Positions 25,113 through 33,956 of a DNA stretch of 64,000 nt are shown one piece after another. This stretch comes from SG8-40 sp963792855 (GTDB lineage: Bacteria; Pseudomonadota; Gammaproteobacteria; Burkholderiales; Eutrophovitaceae): positions 310,001 through 374,000 of the forward strand of contig CAWBXZ010000018.1 in NCBI GenBank assembly GCA_963792855.1. Direction: 5' to 3'. The position numbers and the translations under genes are program-made. The notes below the pieces were generated by a model that was given only the letters and a program-made list of their open reading frames with translations, did no database searches and was not told the DNA's origin. The stretch's first letter is position 1. Each line of letters opens with the position of its first letter.

Positions 25113-25841
25113 ATGTATCAAAAATTCGATCCGGGCGCTGAGCCACTCATTGAGGCCGACACGGTTTCTTTTTCCGAGATACCCCATTACCTGACCGAGA
25201 CTTACTGGTGGGCTTATATCCACCCGCGCGCGGTGCGGTTTTTCGACCGTATGGTCGCCGTCAACCTGATCCTGTTCGGAAACTATCGGCGCTTGCGCAA
25301 TGCCGCTCTGGCAGCCCTGCCGCACCGGCTTACCGGCAAGACCTTGCAAGTCGCCTGTGTGTATGGCGATTTCACCCCATCGGTGGTATCGCACCTCGCG
25401 CCGGGCGCAACCCTCGACGTGGTTGACGTTGTTCCGATTCAACTCGAGAATTTGCGCGGCAAGTTGCCGGCATCAACACCGGTGACGCTGTACCGGCGTA
25501 ATTCGGCGGCGCTCGGCTTTGAATCGGCAACCTATGATCAGGCAATCGTTTTCTTTTTGTTGCACGAGCAGCCGGAGGCGGTGCGGCGACAGACCCTGGC
25601 GGAAGTGTTGCGCGTGCTCAGGCCGGGTGGACGTGTGGTTGTGGTTGATTACCATCGTCCGCACTGGTTCAATCCGCTGCGCCTGTTGATGAGACCACTG
25701 CTCGCCCGCCTCGAGCCGTTTGCGCTGGATTTGTGGCGAGAAGAGGTGAGCCACTGGCTTCCGGAAGGTCTCGCGCCCCGGCAGGTTCAGAAATGGACCT
25801 TCTTTGGCGGGCTGTATCAAAGAATCGTGATTGATCTATGA
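25113..25841 (+). CDS. rquA: Rhodoquinone biosynthesis methyltransferase-like protein RquA
   Basis: RquA converts ubiquinone to rhodoquinone, a low-potential quinone used in fumarate respiration; SAM is reported to donate the amino group. The 242-residue protein carries RquA hallmarks: the Y-L-T-E-T-Y-W-W-A-Y-I-H-P-R-A-V-R-F-F block, G-N-Y-R-R-L-R, the altered SAM motif V-A-C-V-Y-G-D-F-T instead of D-x-G-x-G-x-G, F-F-L-L-H-E-Q-P-E, R-V-V-V-V-D-Y-H-R-P and the final F-G-G-L-Y-Q-R-I-V. The ATG at 25113 has AAGGA upstream. It heads a plus-strand operon divergent from arsS. No fumarate reductase or quinone-ring gene is in the window. Confidence 0.9.
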   Translation: MYQKFDPGAEPLIEADTVSFSEIPHYLTETYWWAYIHPRAVRFFDRMVAVNLILFGNYRRLRNAALAALPHRLTGKTLQVACVYGDFTPSVVSHLAPGATLDVVDVVPIQLENLRGKLPASTPVTLYRRNSAALGFESATYDQAIVFFLLHEQPEAVRRQTLAEVLRVLRPGGRVVVVDYHRPHWFNPLRLLMRPLLARLEPFALDLWREEVSHWLPEGLAPRQVQKWTFFGGLYQRIVIDL

Positions 25842-25874
25842 GCGGAAGAACTGACTGCTGGTTTCGGCCAGACG

Positions 25875-26456
25875 ATGCTGCTGGGCGGCCTGTTGGCGTC
25901 GCTTGTATACGCGAACGCGAATGCCGGCGAGGACCTGACGGTCGAAGCAAGACGCGCGGGCTCTGCCGTGGCGGTTAAGGCGCGGGCGACACTCAGGGCA
26001 CCGGCGGATCTGATCTGGAAGACCCTGACGGACTATGATCATTTAGCGGAATTCATTCCGGGCATGCGCGAGAGCAAAATGATTGATCGCCGGGGGCCCG
26101 CCGCTATCGTTGAGCAGCATGGCGAGGCAAAATTTCTGGTGTTTTCCTACGCTATAGATGTCGTTGTGGCGTCCGCAGAGTATCCGCCAGACCGCATAGA
26201 GATTCATGTTTTGTCGGGAAATCTTCGTCAACTCGACGGGGCTTACCGGCTGCGCGCCGGGGATGAGCACGGGACCTGGGTGTTAAGTTGGTCGGGCCTT
26301 ATTGAGCCGACATTGCCAGTCCCTTCGTTTCTGGCGGTCGGTCTGATGCGGCGGAACGTAGAAGCGCAGTTTTCTGGAATGGTTGCCGAAATCGAAAGGC
26401 GCCAGGCGCAAGCGAACCAACGGGCCAGGCTGCTGGTCTCGACGAAGGCATGGTGA
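25875..26456 (+). CDS. SRPBCC/START-like cyclase family protein, exported
   Basis: A 193-residue protein 33 bp after rquA. An N-terminal hydrophobic segment ending A-N-A-N-A-G suggests a signal peptide. The SRPBCC fold shows L-R-A-P-A-D-L-I-W-K-T-L-T-D-Y-D-H-L-A-E-F-I-P-G-M, the classical coenzyme Q-binding/polyketide-cyclase motif, and a long C-terminal helix. It could bind a quinone or lipid, which would fit its neighbour, but this is inference. No clear ribosome site is seen; translation is probably coupled to rquA. Confidence 0.78.
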   Translation: MLLGGLLASLVYANANAGEDLTVEARRAGSAVAVKARATLRAPADLIWKTLTDYDHLAEFIPGMRESKMIDRRGPAAIVEQHGEAKFLVFSYAIDVVVASAEYPPDRIEIHVLSGNLRQLDGAYRLRAGDEHGTWVLSWSGLIEPTLPVPSFLAVGLMRRNVEAQFSGMVAEIERRQAQANQRARLLVSTKAW

Positions 26457-27955
26457 CATTGACAAAGGGGTCTTGGGCCAGAGTGGTGGCCCCACTGTTG
26501 TTGCTGGGGTTTGCCGGTTGTGCAACGGTCCAGCAACCGCATCGCGAAAACCTGGGCTCGGACAATGCGGAAATCCGGGAGTGCGCGCGCTGGTTCAAGG
26601 CGCTCGATTCGGCAGTGGTGCGTGCCGGGGTGGGCGATATCGAGGCGCGCCGCGTTGACGGCTTTCCGTATCTACGGGTTGATCGTTTTACCGCGGCGAT
26701 CGGTGAGTCTGTCGATGCCGACAACGCGCTTCGGGATGCCTGGATCACGCGGATGCTTGAACTTGATATGGTTGGCCGGCGCGTGGAAATCACCAACTTG
26801 CCGGCTGCGGACATTGGGCAGCTGGGGGTCGGGAGCCGTAATGCTGCGTTGTCGCGCTCCCAGGACTGTGCGCACACCCTGGCTGTGGCCGACATGTCCG
26901 ACAGCGACAGGATGGCAGCCTTGCTGGGCCAACGCGCCTTTGTCGACGACGATTACAGTTCAGTCAAACGCACGTTGGGCCTGTACGGGCTGTTAAGGGT
27001 ACCCTTTGCCGGCGGCATTGAGGACTGGCACGAAGAGGCGGTTCAGACTTTCCAGAGCTCGCGCGCAGGTGAGCGTTCCGGACACCCGTTGATTCGATAT
27101 GTCCCTCCTGCGGCGCCTGTCTATACGCGCGAGCAGGTTGCGCAACTACTTGGCCGAACTTCAGATCCGTTGGGTGTTCCGGTGTTGTCGGAAGCCGAAC
27201 GCGACCGGCTGTTCGCGACCTATGCGCCGGTGCTGGAAATCGAAACTACCGGCAACTTCGATCGCATTGGCAGGCTGTTCTGGTCCGCCGGGCCTGTGCC
27301 GCAAGTCGATGTGTCGCAACCAACCATGTACCGCAAACTTGCCTACACCCGGGTGGATGGTCGAACACTGGTGCAGTTGGTGTACCTGGCGTGGATGCCG
27401 GAGCGGCCGAAGGACGACCGGTACGACATGCTCGGCGGGCTTCTTGACGGCATCATCTGGCGGGTCACGCTGGCTGCCGATGGTGAGCCGGTGGTCTTCG
27501 ACACCATTCACCCCTGTGGTTGTTTCCACATGTTTTTCCCGACTCCGCGCGTCGAGGCGTTGCCGGCACCAGGCAAATATGTCGAGTGGGCGTTCTCTCC
27601 GGCCGCACTGCCGGCGATTCCCGAAGGTACCCGCGTGACCGTGAGCGCGCAGACACGCACGCATTACCTGAGCAATGTGTGGCCGACGCGGTCGTCCGAA
27701 GGAATGCAATATATGTTCGCCGACTACGACGAATTGAGATCTTTGCCGCTTCCCGAGGAGGGCTCGCGCAGTGCCTTTGGTCCCGACGGACTGGTGCCGG
27801 GAACCGAGCGCGGCGAGCGCTATCTGTTCTGGCCGATGGGGATTGCCAGCGCCGGTGCCATGCGTCAGTGGGGCACGCACGCGACTGCTTTCCTTGGCCG
27901 CCGGCATTTTGACGATGCCGATCTGATCGAAAAGCGCTTTCGCTTGCTCGAGTAA
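26450..27955 (+). CDS. Large lipoprotein of unknown function
   Basis: A 501-residue protein with a lipobox signal (L-L-L-L-G-F-A-G-C), so probably membrane-anchored in the periplasm. It overlaps the SRPBCC gene end (ATGGTGA). The body is mixed alpha/beta without a family I recognise. Blocks include R-W-F-K-A-L-D near residue 45, Y-A-P-V-L-E-I-E-T-T-G near 265, V-Q-L-V-Y-L-A-W-M-P-E-R-P near 310 and the Cys-rich H-P-C-G-C-F-H-M-F, which could bind metal. Being third in the rquA unit, it is a candidate partner in the envelope. Confidence 0.75.
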   Translation: MVTLTKGSWARVVAPLLLLGFAGCATVQQPHRENLGSDNAEIRECARWFKALDSAVVRAGVGDIEARRVDGFPYLRVDRFTAAIGESVDADNALRDAWITRMLELDMVGRRVEITNLPAADIGQLGVGSRNAALSRSQDCAHTLAVADMSDSDRMAALLGQRAFVDDDYSSVKRTLGLYGLLRVPFAGGIEDWHEEAVQTFQSSRAGERSGHPLIRYVPPAAPVYTREQVAQLLGRTSDPLGVPVLSEAERDRLFATYAPVLEIETTGNFDRIGRLFWSAGPVPQVDVSQPTMYRKLAYTRVDGRTLVQLVYLAWMPERPKDDRYDMLGGLLDGIIWRVTLAADGEPVVFDTIHPCGCFHMFFPTPRVEALPAPGKYVEWAFSPAALPAIPEGTRVTVSAQTRTHYLSNVWPTRSSEGMQYMFADYDELRSLPLPEEGSRSAFGPDGLVPGTERGERYLFWPMGIASAGAMRQWGTHATAFLGRRHFDDADLIEKRFRLLE

Positions 27956-28074
27956 GCGCGCCCGGACAACCCTGCCTCCAATGACCTGCTGGCGTGGGCA
28001 GTGGTTCTTGTTACCATGTGCCTGGCCGAGCAATTGTGCCTGGTATAGATTCCGGATTCTCGCGGAGCGTAGAG

Positions 28075-28575
28075 ATGAGCCGTGCTTTTGTAAAAAATGA
28101 CAATGATGATCAATCGGGCGAAGATCTGCCGGAGCGGCCGGTCAGCGACGCACCCAATTACGTGACGGAGGAAGGGCTGCGGCTTCTGCGCGAACGCGTC
28201 GAGGAGTTATCGCAGGAACATGCCCGGCTTCGCGAAGCGGCGGAGGCGTTTGACAAGCCTCGGCTGGCGGCAAACGAACGCGACCTCCGCTATTTCCAGT
28301 CAAGACTCGAAAGCGCGACGCCGGTGGATGTCGCCAGCGAACCGAAGGGCGAGGTTCATTTTGGCGCGACGGTCAAGACCGAAGACGAAGAAGGCAATGT
28401 CAGCAGTTTCACCATCGTCGGCGAGGACGAGGCGGATGTCAGGAACAACAAGATTTCGTGGCGCTCGCCGCTGGCCAAGGCGCTGCTCGGATCGAGGGTA
28501 GGCGATACCGTGACGTGGACCCGCCCGGCGGGATCGACCACGCTGGAGGTGCTCGAAATCGGCTATCCACGATAG
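28075..28575 (+). CDS. GreA/GreB-family transcript cleavage factor-like protein
   Basis: A 166-residue protein with GreB layout: an acidic N-terminal extension, N-Y-V-T-E-E-G-L-R-L-L-R-E-R-V-E-E-L at the start of the coiled-coil, and the C-terminal FKBP-like domain F-G-A-T-V-K-T-E-D-E-E-G, I-V-G-E-D-E-A-D, I-S-W-R-S-P-L-A-K-A-L-L-G-S-R-V-G-D. The coiled-coil is short and the acidic tip is weak, so cleavage activity is uncertain and it may be a Gre paralogue. The ATG at 28075 fits the conserved M-S-R-A-F start. It is separated from the lipoprotein by 119 bp. Confidence 0.85.
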   Translation: MSRAFVKNDNDDQSGEDLPERPVSDAPNYVTEEGLRLLRERVEELSQEHARLREAAEAFDKPRLAANERDLRYFQSRLESATPVDVASEPKGEVHFGATVKTEDEEGNVSSFTIVGEDEADVRNNKISWRSPLAKALLGSRVGDTVTWTRPAGSTTLEVLEIGYPR

Positions 28576-28733
28576 CCCGGGCAGGCAAAAAGCCGGCGTC
28601 ATCACAATCCGGAGCCGTTCCGGCCGATCTGCCTGCGAACCCGCAAGGTTTGTCTTAGTGCGGGTTATGCTGGCACGTGCCGGACTGAACGGACTGCAAG
28701 AACAATAAAGGTTTTACAGGGAAGGAAAAGACG

Positions 28734-30410
28734 ATGCTGGATCTGCGCATTGACAATGCCACGATTTACGACGGTAGCGGCGCCGCCGCGAGCAGTGGCT
28801 CGGTGGGGGTAAAGGACGGCCGTATTTGCGAGGTTGGTGCATTCGAAGGCGAGGCCCGCGAGCGCGTCGATGCCGGCGGCCTGGCGTTGATGCCCGGCAT
28901 TATCGATACCCATACGCACTACGATGCGCAAATCACCTGGGACCCCTATGCAAACCCGTCGCCGGCACTCGGGGTTACGACACTGGTCATGGGCAACTGC
29001 GGGTTTACCATTGCGCCGTGCCGGCCGGCGGACCGTGACCTGACAATGCGTAACCTCACGCATGTCGAGGGCATGTCGCTCGAGGCGCTGCGCCAGGGCA
29101 TCGATTGGGGTTTCGAAACGTTTCCACAGTATCTCGACATGCTGGAGAAGAAAGGCGTCGGCCCCAACGTCGCCTGTTTCGTGGGGCATTCAGGGGTGCG
29201 GACCTTCGTTCTGCGCGACGGCGCCTCGAAGCGCGCGGCCGATGCCCGGGAAGTGAAGCAAATGCGCGACATTGTCACTGAGGCGATGGAAGCGGGCGCT
29301 TGCGGATTCGCCACGACGCGGTCCTATCAGCACAATGGAGAGGCCGGCATTCCGATGCCTTCGCGTCTCGCCGACGATCATGAAATGACGACCCTGTCCG
29401 GCGCGCTGCGCGATTCGGGCAAGGGATTGTTGATGATGACCAAGGCCTCTGACACACCGATGCCGTGGATCGAGTCCTTGTGCGCGGCGGCCGATCGCCC
29501 CTACCTCGTCGCTGCCTTGCTGCATTCGAATATGGCTCCCGAGCTCGCATTCAATGACCTGCACGAGATCGCAGCCGCGCAATCACGCGGGCGGAGAATG
29601 TACGGTGCGGTGTCGGCATGCCCGTTGACCTTCGAATTCACCTTTCATGAACCCTATCCTCTCGAGGGTTTTCGCTGCTGGAAACCATTGATGAGCATGG
29701 GCGATGCGGCCTATCGCAAGGCGCTTGCCGATCCCGCGCTTCGCTCGGCAGTGAGGGACGAACTGACGGAACGTGCGCTGCGCGTGTTCAATGGTGAATG
29801 GGATAAATTGTTTGTGGCGCAGGTGGCGGATGCGGCTCACGCCGGATACGAAGGGCGCGCGGTGGCGGATCTGGCCGCTTCGAACGGTGCCGATCCGCTG
29901 GACTTCATGCTCGATCTGGCACTGTCTGAAGATCTGGATACCCTGTTTACCGCAACACTGCTCAACTCCGACGAAGAAGCGGTCGGAAAGTTGATGCGCG
30001 ACGACAATGCCATCATTTCCCTGTCGGACGCCGGTGCCCACCTGACGTTTCTGTGCGATGCCGGTTACGGGCTGCACGTGCTCGGTCACTGGGTGCGGGA
30101 GCGCCGGGAAATGTCGCTGCCCGAAGCGGTGCGCAAGCTCACCTCGGAGCCCGCCCGATTGTTTGGCATCAAGGATCGCGGCCGGATAAAGCCCGGAGCC
30201 TGGGCCGATCTGTTGCTGTTCGATCCGAACACGGTTGGACGGGGTGCGACCGCCCGCGTGCATGACCTGCCTGCCGGCGCGTCACGCCTTACGACCGCGT
30301 CTCACGGTGTTCATGGGGTATGGATAAACGGAAACCTGGTCGCAGACGGCGAGGGCATTCGTAGCGACGGGGCGCTTGCCGGCCGCGTGTTGCGCGAATT
30401 CGACGGCTGA
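28734..30410 (+). CDS. Amidohydrolase, N-acyl-D-amino-acid deacylase-like
   Basis: A 558-residue metal-dependent hydrolase of the D-aminoacylase branch. An N-terminal beta sandwich (D-L-R-I-D-N-A-T-I-Y-D-G-S-G) precedes the P-G-I-I-D-T-H-T-H-Y-D motif with both metal-binding His. M-G-N-C-G-F, H-S-G-V-R, S-D-A-G-A-H and the C-terminal R-I-K-P-G-A-W-A-D-L-L-L-F-D return strand follow. An AAGGA site precedes the ATG. True substrates of this group are often unknown; a role with the downstream CoA-transferase is not evident. Confidence 0.88.
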   Translation: MLDLRIDNATIYDGSGAAASSGSVGVKDGRICEVGAFEGEARERVDAGGLALMPGIIDTHTHYDAQITWDPYANPSPALGVTTLVMGNCGFTIAPCRPADRDLTMRNLTHVEGMSLEALRQGIDWGFETFPQYLDMLEKKGVGPNVACFVGHSGVRTFVLRDGASKRAADAREVKQMRDIVTEAMEAGACGFATTRSYQHNGEAGIPMPSRLADDHEMTTLSGALRDSGKGLLMMTKASDTPMPWIESLCAAADRPYLVAALLHSNMAPELAFNDLHEIAAAQSRGRRMYGAVSACPLTFEFTFHEPYPLEGFRCWKPLMSMGDAAYRKALADPALRSAVRDELTERALRVFNGEWDKLFVAQVADAAHAGYEGRAVADLAASNGADPLDFMLDLALSEDLDTLFTATLLNSDEEAVGKLMRDDNAIISLSDAGAHLTFLCDAGYGLHVLGHWVRERREMSLPEAVRKLTSEPARLFGIKDRGRIKPGAWADLLLFDPNTVGRGATARVHDLPAGASRLTTASHGVHGVWINGNLVADGEGIRSDGALAGRVLREFDG

Positions 30411-30458
30411 ACCGGCGAGCGGCGGCAGACCGCCCACCCGCGGTCAGGACTCGCAAAC

Positions 30459-31019
30459 TCACTCGTCGAGCAACGCTTCGATCTGCGTAACGATCTTCGG
30501 GTTTTCCGGTTTCATCCGCGCCGGATAGCTGAACGCACGGTTACCGTCGCGCGACAGAAGGTACTTGTGGAAATTCCACTCCGGGGCGTCGTTGGTCATT
30601 TTGGTGAGTTCGGCAAATACCGGGTTCGCCTTGCCGGGCACGACACTGGTTTTCTCTACCATCGGAAACTCGACGCCGTAGGTCAGTTCGCAGAAGTCCC
30701 GTATCTCGCTGTTTGAACCTGGCTCCTGGTAACCGAAGTCGTTAGCCGGAAAGCCGACGACCACCAGCCCCCGGCTGCGATACTTCTCATAGAGCGCCTG
30801 CAGCCCCTCGTATTGCGGCGTGTTGCCGCAGTAGCTTGCGGTGTTTACAGCAAGCACCACCTTGCCGGCGAACTGGCACAGATCCATCGGCTCGCCATCG
30901 AGGCTGTTCAGTTTGTGGTTGAGAACGGCGGGGCAGGCGCCGATTGCCCCGCTGGACATCAATGTCAGAAAAGGTAGCAGCAAAACAGCAATCAAGTGAC
31001 GCCTGGTTATCGTGCGCAT
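30459..31019 (-). CDS. Glutathione peroxidase-family thiol peroxidase, exported
   Basis: A 186-residue protein with a signal peptide and the GPx fold. The catalytic Cys lies in N-T-A-S-Y-C-G-N-T-P-Q-Y, F-P-A-N-D-F-G-Y-Q-E-P-G supplies the second motif, and W-N-F-H-K-Y-L the Trp/Asn motif. The catalytic residue is Cys, not Sec. It is probably a periplasmic peroxide scavenger. It is transcribed toward the amidohydrolase and away from the CoA-transferase. Confidence 0.9.
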   Translation of the reverse strand: MRTITRRHLIAVLLLPFLTLMSSGAIGACPAVLNHKLNSLDGEPMDLCQFAGKVVLAVNTASYCGNTPQYEGLQALYEKYRSRGLVVVGFPANDFGYQEPGSNSEIRDFCELTYGVEFPMVEKTSVVPGKANPVFAELTKMTNDAPEWNFHKYLLSRDGNRAFSYPARMKPENPKIVTQIEALLDE

Positions 31020-31187
31020 GGTAATCGTGACTCCTTGTGGCGGGATTGTATGACAGTCCCGATAACTGACCGCTCCGCGGCTTGTCAGTTCATATTGAAT
31101 GTTGCCACCGGAAAAAGCATCGGTGGCGACGGAAAAATTTTCCTTCTGTGCGGTTTTTCACTGAAGCAACCGCGATAGAATCGCCTC

Positions 31188-32375
31188 ATGGGACCACTGG
31201 AAGGACTCAAGGTTATCGAACTCGGGCAGTTGATCGCGGGGCCGTTTTGTACCCGTGTGCTCGCCGAGTTCGGCGCGCAAGTCGTGAAGATCGAATCGCC
31301 CAAAGGCGGTGACCCGCTGCGGCAATGGCGCAAGCTCTACGAGGGCAATTCCTTGTGGTGGCTGTTGCAGGCACGTAACAAGCAGTCCGTCACGGTCAAT
31401 CTCAAGTCTCCCGAGGGCCAGGAAATCGTCAGGCGGCTGGCGGCCAATGCCGATATCGTGGTGGAAAATTTCCGTCCGGGTGCGATGGAAAAGTGGGGCT
31501 TGGGCTACGAGGATTTGTCACGCGAGAACCCGGGACTGGTGATGGTGCGCCTGTCCGGATACGGCCAGACCGGTCCCTATCGGGACAAGCCCGGTTTCGG
31601 GGCTATCGGTGAAGCGATGGGCGGCTTGCGTCATGTCACCGGATACCCGGACCGCCCGCCCGTGCGTGTTGGCATCAGCCTGGGCGATGCGGTTGCTTCG
31701 TTGTATGGCGTTATCGGGGCGTTGATGGCATTGCGCCAGCGGGAGGTCAATGGTGGCCGCGGCCAGGTGGTCGACGTTGCGTTGTATGAGGCGGTATTCA
31801 GTTTGATGGAAAGCCTGTTGCCGGAATACGACGTCTACAATTTCGTTCGCGAGCGCACCGGCGCATCTTTGCCGGGCATCGCGCCATCCAATACCTACAC
31901 CACGCGGGACGGAAAATTCGTCGTGATCGGCGCCAATGGCGATTCCATTTTCAAACGCATGATGACGGCGATCGGCCGTGAGGATCTGGCAAACGATCCT
32001 GACCTTGCAAAAAACGACGGTCGTGCGGCCAGAAGCGATGAACTCGACGCGGCGATCGGTGCATGGTGCAGCGCCCGCGATCTCGATGAGGTGCTCGCCG
32101 TACTCGACCGTGCGGAAGTCCCGGCCGGTAAAATCTACGATATTGCCGACATCGTCAATGACGTTCACTATCGCGCGCGCGGCATGATCGAACAGGCGCA
32201 GTCGAGCAGCGGAAAAGCGGTGAAGGTGCCCGGCGTGGTGCCGAAGCTCTCGGGTACCCCCGGCGGCACGCGCTGGCTCGGCCCCGCGCTCGGCGAACAC
32301 ACCGTGGCCGCGCTGGAATCGATTGGCTATGGCGACGAGCAAATAGCGGATTTGAAAAAACGTGGCGTGGTGTGA
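31188..32375 (+). CDS. Family III CoA-transferase (CaiB/BaiF)
   Basis: A 395-residue CoA-transferase exchanging CoA between carboxylates. The N-terminus G-L-K-V-I-E-L-G-Q-L-I-A-G-P is typical, as are V-E-N-F-R-P-G, M-V-R-L-S-G-Y-G-Q-T-G-P and the catalytic Asp in I-S-L-G-D-A-V-A. A full-length C-terminal domain ends with the lid region. A TAGAAT element lies seven bases before the ATG, with no ribosome site visible. The acyl substrate cannot be told from sequence. Confidence 0.9.
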   Translation: MGPLEGLKVIELGQLIAGPFCTRVLAEFGAQVVKIESPKGGDPLRQWRKLYEGNSLWWLLQARNKQSVTVNLKSPEGQEIVRRLAANADIVVENFRPGAMEKWGLGYEDLSRENPGLVMVRLSGYGQTGPYRDKPGFGAIGEAMGGLRHVTGYPDRPPVRVGISLGDAVASLYGVIGALMALRQREVNGGRGQVVDVALYEAVFSLMESLLPEYDVYNFVRERTGASLPGIAPSNTYTTRDGKFVVIGANGDSIFKRMMTAIGREDLANDPDLAKNDGRAARSDELDAAIGAWCSARDLDEVLAVLDRAEVPAGKIYDIADIVNDVHYRARGMIEQAQSSSGKAVKVPGVVPKLSGTPGGTRWLGPALGEHTVAALESIGYGDEQIADLKKRGVV

Positions 32376-32505
32376 GAATTCGCTACGCTGCGATCGGCGT
32401 CGGACGAAATCTGTACCAGCAGAATCCCGATGATTACGCATTTCCGGCCCGGACCATGAAGCGGACTGATTGCTTGCATGGCGCGACCATGGTCGAAAGA
32501 AAATA

Positions 32506-33819
32506 ATGACAATCAAGCAATCGCTGACGCTGGGCAAAGGGGTGCGCGCACGCGAAGTGTGGGCCTGGGCGATGTTCGATTTCGCCAACTCTGGCTACAC
32601 CACGGTGGTTATCACCGCCGTATTCAATGTGTATTTCGTCGCCGTCGTGGCGCAGGGCGCCGATTGGGGAACGTTCGCGTGGACGCTGGCGCTGTCGGCA
32701 TCGTACGCACTCGTTGTTCTGACTGCACCGCTGATCGGTGCCTACGCCGACGTTCATGCGGCAAAGAAGAAACTGCTGGTGATCACGACGATAGGTTGCA
32801 TCGCGGCGACCGCGGCGCTCGGGCTGGTTGGGCCGGGCGAGCTGGCACTCGGTATTGCGCTGCTGATTGTTTCGAACTATTTCTTTGGCGCAGGAGAAAA
32901 CCTGATCGCGGCATTCCTGCCCGAGATTGCGCAGGGGCATGCATTGGGCAAGGTGTCCGGCTGGGGCTGGGGGCTTGGCTACATGGGCGGATTGCTCACG
33001 CTTGGCCTGTGTCTGGCATACGTAACCCACGCGCAAGGGCTCGGGCAAGGCAGCGACCAGTTCGTGCCGGTTACCATGTTGATCACGGCAGGCGTGTTCC
33101 TGCTGGCGGCGTTGCCCACCTTCCTGTGGCTCAAGGAGAGGGCGCACCCGCAACCGTTGCCATCCGGCGGGTATGCCGGCGTGTTTACGCGCATCTGGCA
33201 CACCGTGCAGCACGCACGCGAGTACCGGGACCTGATGCGTTTTCTCGTGTGCATTCTTTTTTATCAGGCTGGCGTGCAGTCGGTCATCACGCTGGCTGCG
33301 ATATACGCTGTCGAGGCGATGGGTTTTCAGACCAACGACACCATCATGCTGATTCTCGTGGTGAACCTGACGGCGAGCCTGGGCGCGCTTGCCTTTGGCC
33401 ATGTGCAGGACCGCATCGGCCACAAGCGCACGATCGTCGTGACGCTGCTTGGCTGGTTGCTGACGATCCTCGTGGCCTGGATGGCGCAGACGCCTGGCGT
33501 GTTCTGGATTGCGGCCAATCTGGCGGGCTTGTGTCTCGGCGCCAGCCAGTCGGCGGGGCGCGCACTTGTCGGTTATCTCAGCCCGGTGCAACGCCGCGCC
33601 GAATTCTTCGGGCTGTGGGGCTTCGCGGTCAAACTGTCTTCGATCTTCGGTCCGCTGACCTACGGGGCGGTGAGTTGGCTCACAGGGGGCGACCATCGCC
33701 GTGCCCTGCTGACTGTCGGCGTGTTTTTCATCATCGGCCTGTTTATCCTGGCAAGTATCGATGTGCAGCGCGGGCATGCGTCGGCGCTGCGCAACAGTGT
33801 TCCGGATGGTGACGCATAA
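32506..33819 (+). CDS. MFS transporter, UMF1/Atg22-like
   Basis: A 437-residue membrane protein with about 12 helices. The N-terminus E-V-W-A-W-A-M-F-D-F-A-N-S-G-Y is the signature of the Atg22/UMF1 family, with the mid-chain F-G-H-V-Q-D-R-I-G-H-K-R loop matching MFS motif A and S-A-G-R-A-L-V-G-Y-L following. Bacterial members have no firm substrate. The ATG at 32506 precedes the conserved start; the earlier codon at 32470 adds an unlikely polar extension. A long antisense frame over this gene is not coding. Confidence 0.87.
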   Translation: MTIKQSLTLGKGVRAREVWAWAMFDFANSGYTTVVITAVFNVYFVAVVAQGADWGTFAWTLALSASYALVVLTAPLIGAYADVHAAKKKLLVITTIGCIAATAALGLVGPGELALGIALLIVSNYFFGAGENLIAAFLPEIAQGHALGKVSGWGWGLGYMGGLLTLGLCLAYVTHAQGLGQGSDQFVPVTMLITAGVFLLAALPTFLWLKERAHPQPLPSGGYAGVFTRIWHTVQHAREYRDLMRFLVCILFYQAGVQSVITLAAIYAVEAMGFQTNDTIMLILVVNLTASLGALAFGHVQDRIGHKRTIVVTLLGWLLTILVAWMAQTPGVFWIAANLAGLCLGASQSAGRALVGYLSPVQRRAEFFGLWGFAVKLSSIFGPLTYGAVSWLTGGDHRRALLTVGVFFIIGLFILASIDVQRGHASALRNSVPDGDA

Positions 33820-33956
33820 AGCCGGCCTGAACCTCCGGGCGGTTGTTGTCAAAGCGCCGGTCGGCGGGGCCTGTGCCCGCCCTCCAGTTGCCTGGTGTCC
33901 GGTTGGTGGGACGGCTGGGCTAGAATAGCAACCCACTTCGCCGCAGGTACCGCCGC

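Noticed and set aside
31518..32588. Antisense ORF of 356 codons over the CoA-transferase
   Set aside because: The CoA-transferase motifs on the plus strand are complete; the antisense translation is shadow sequence.
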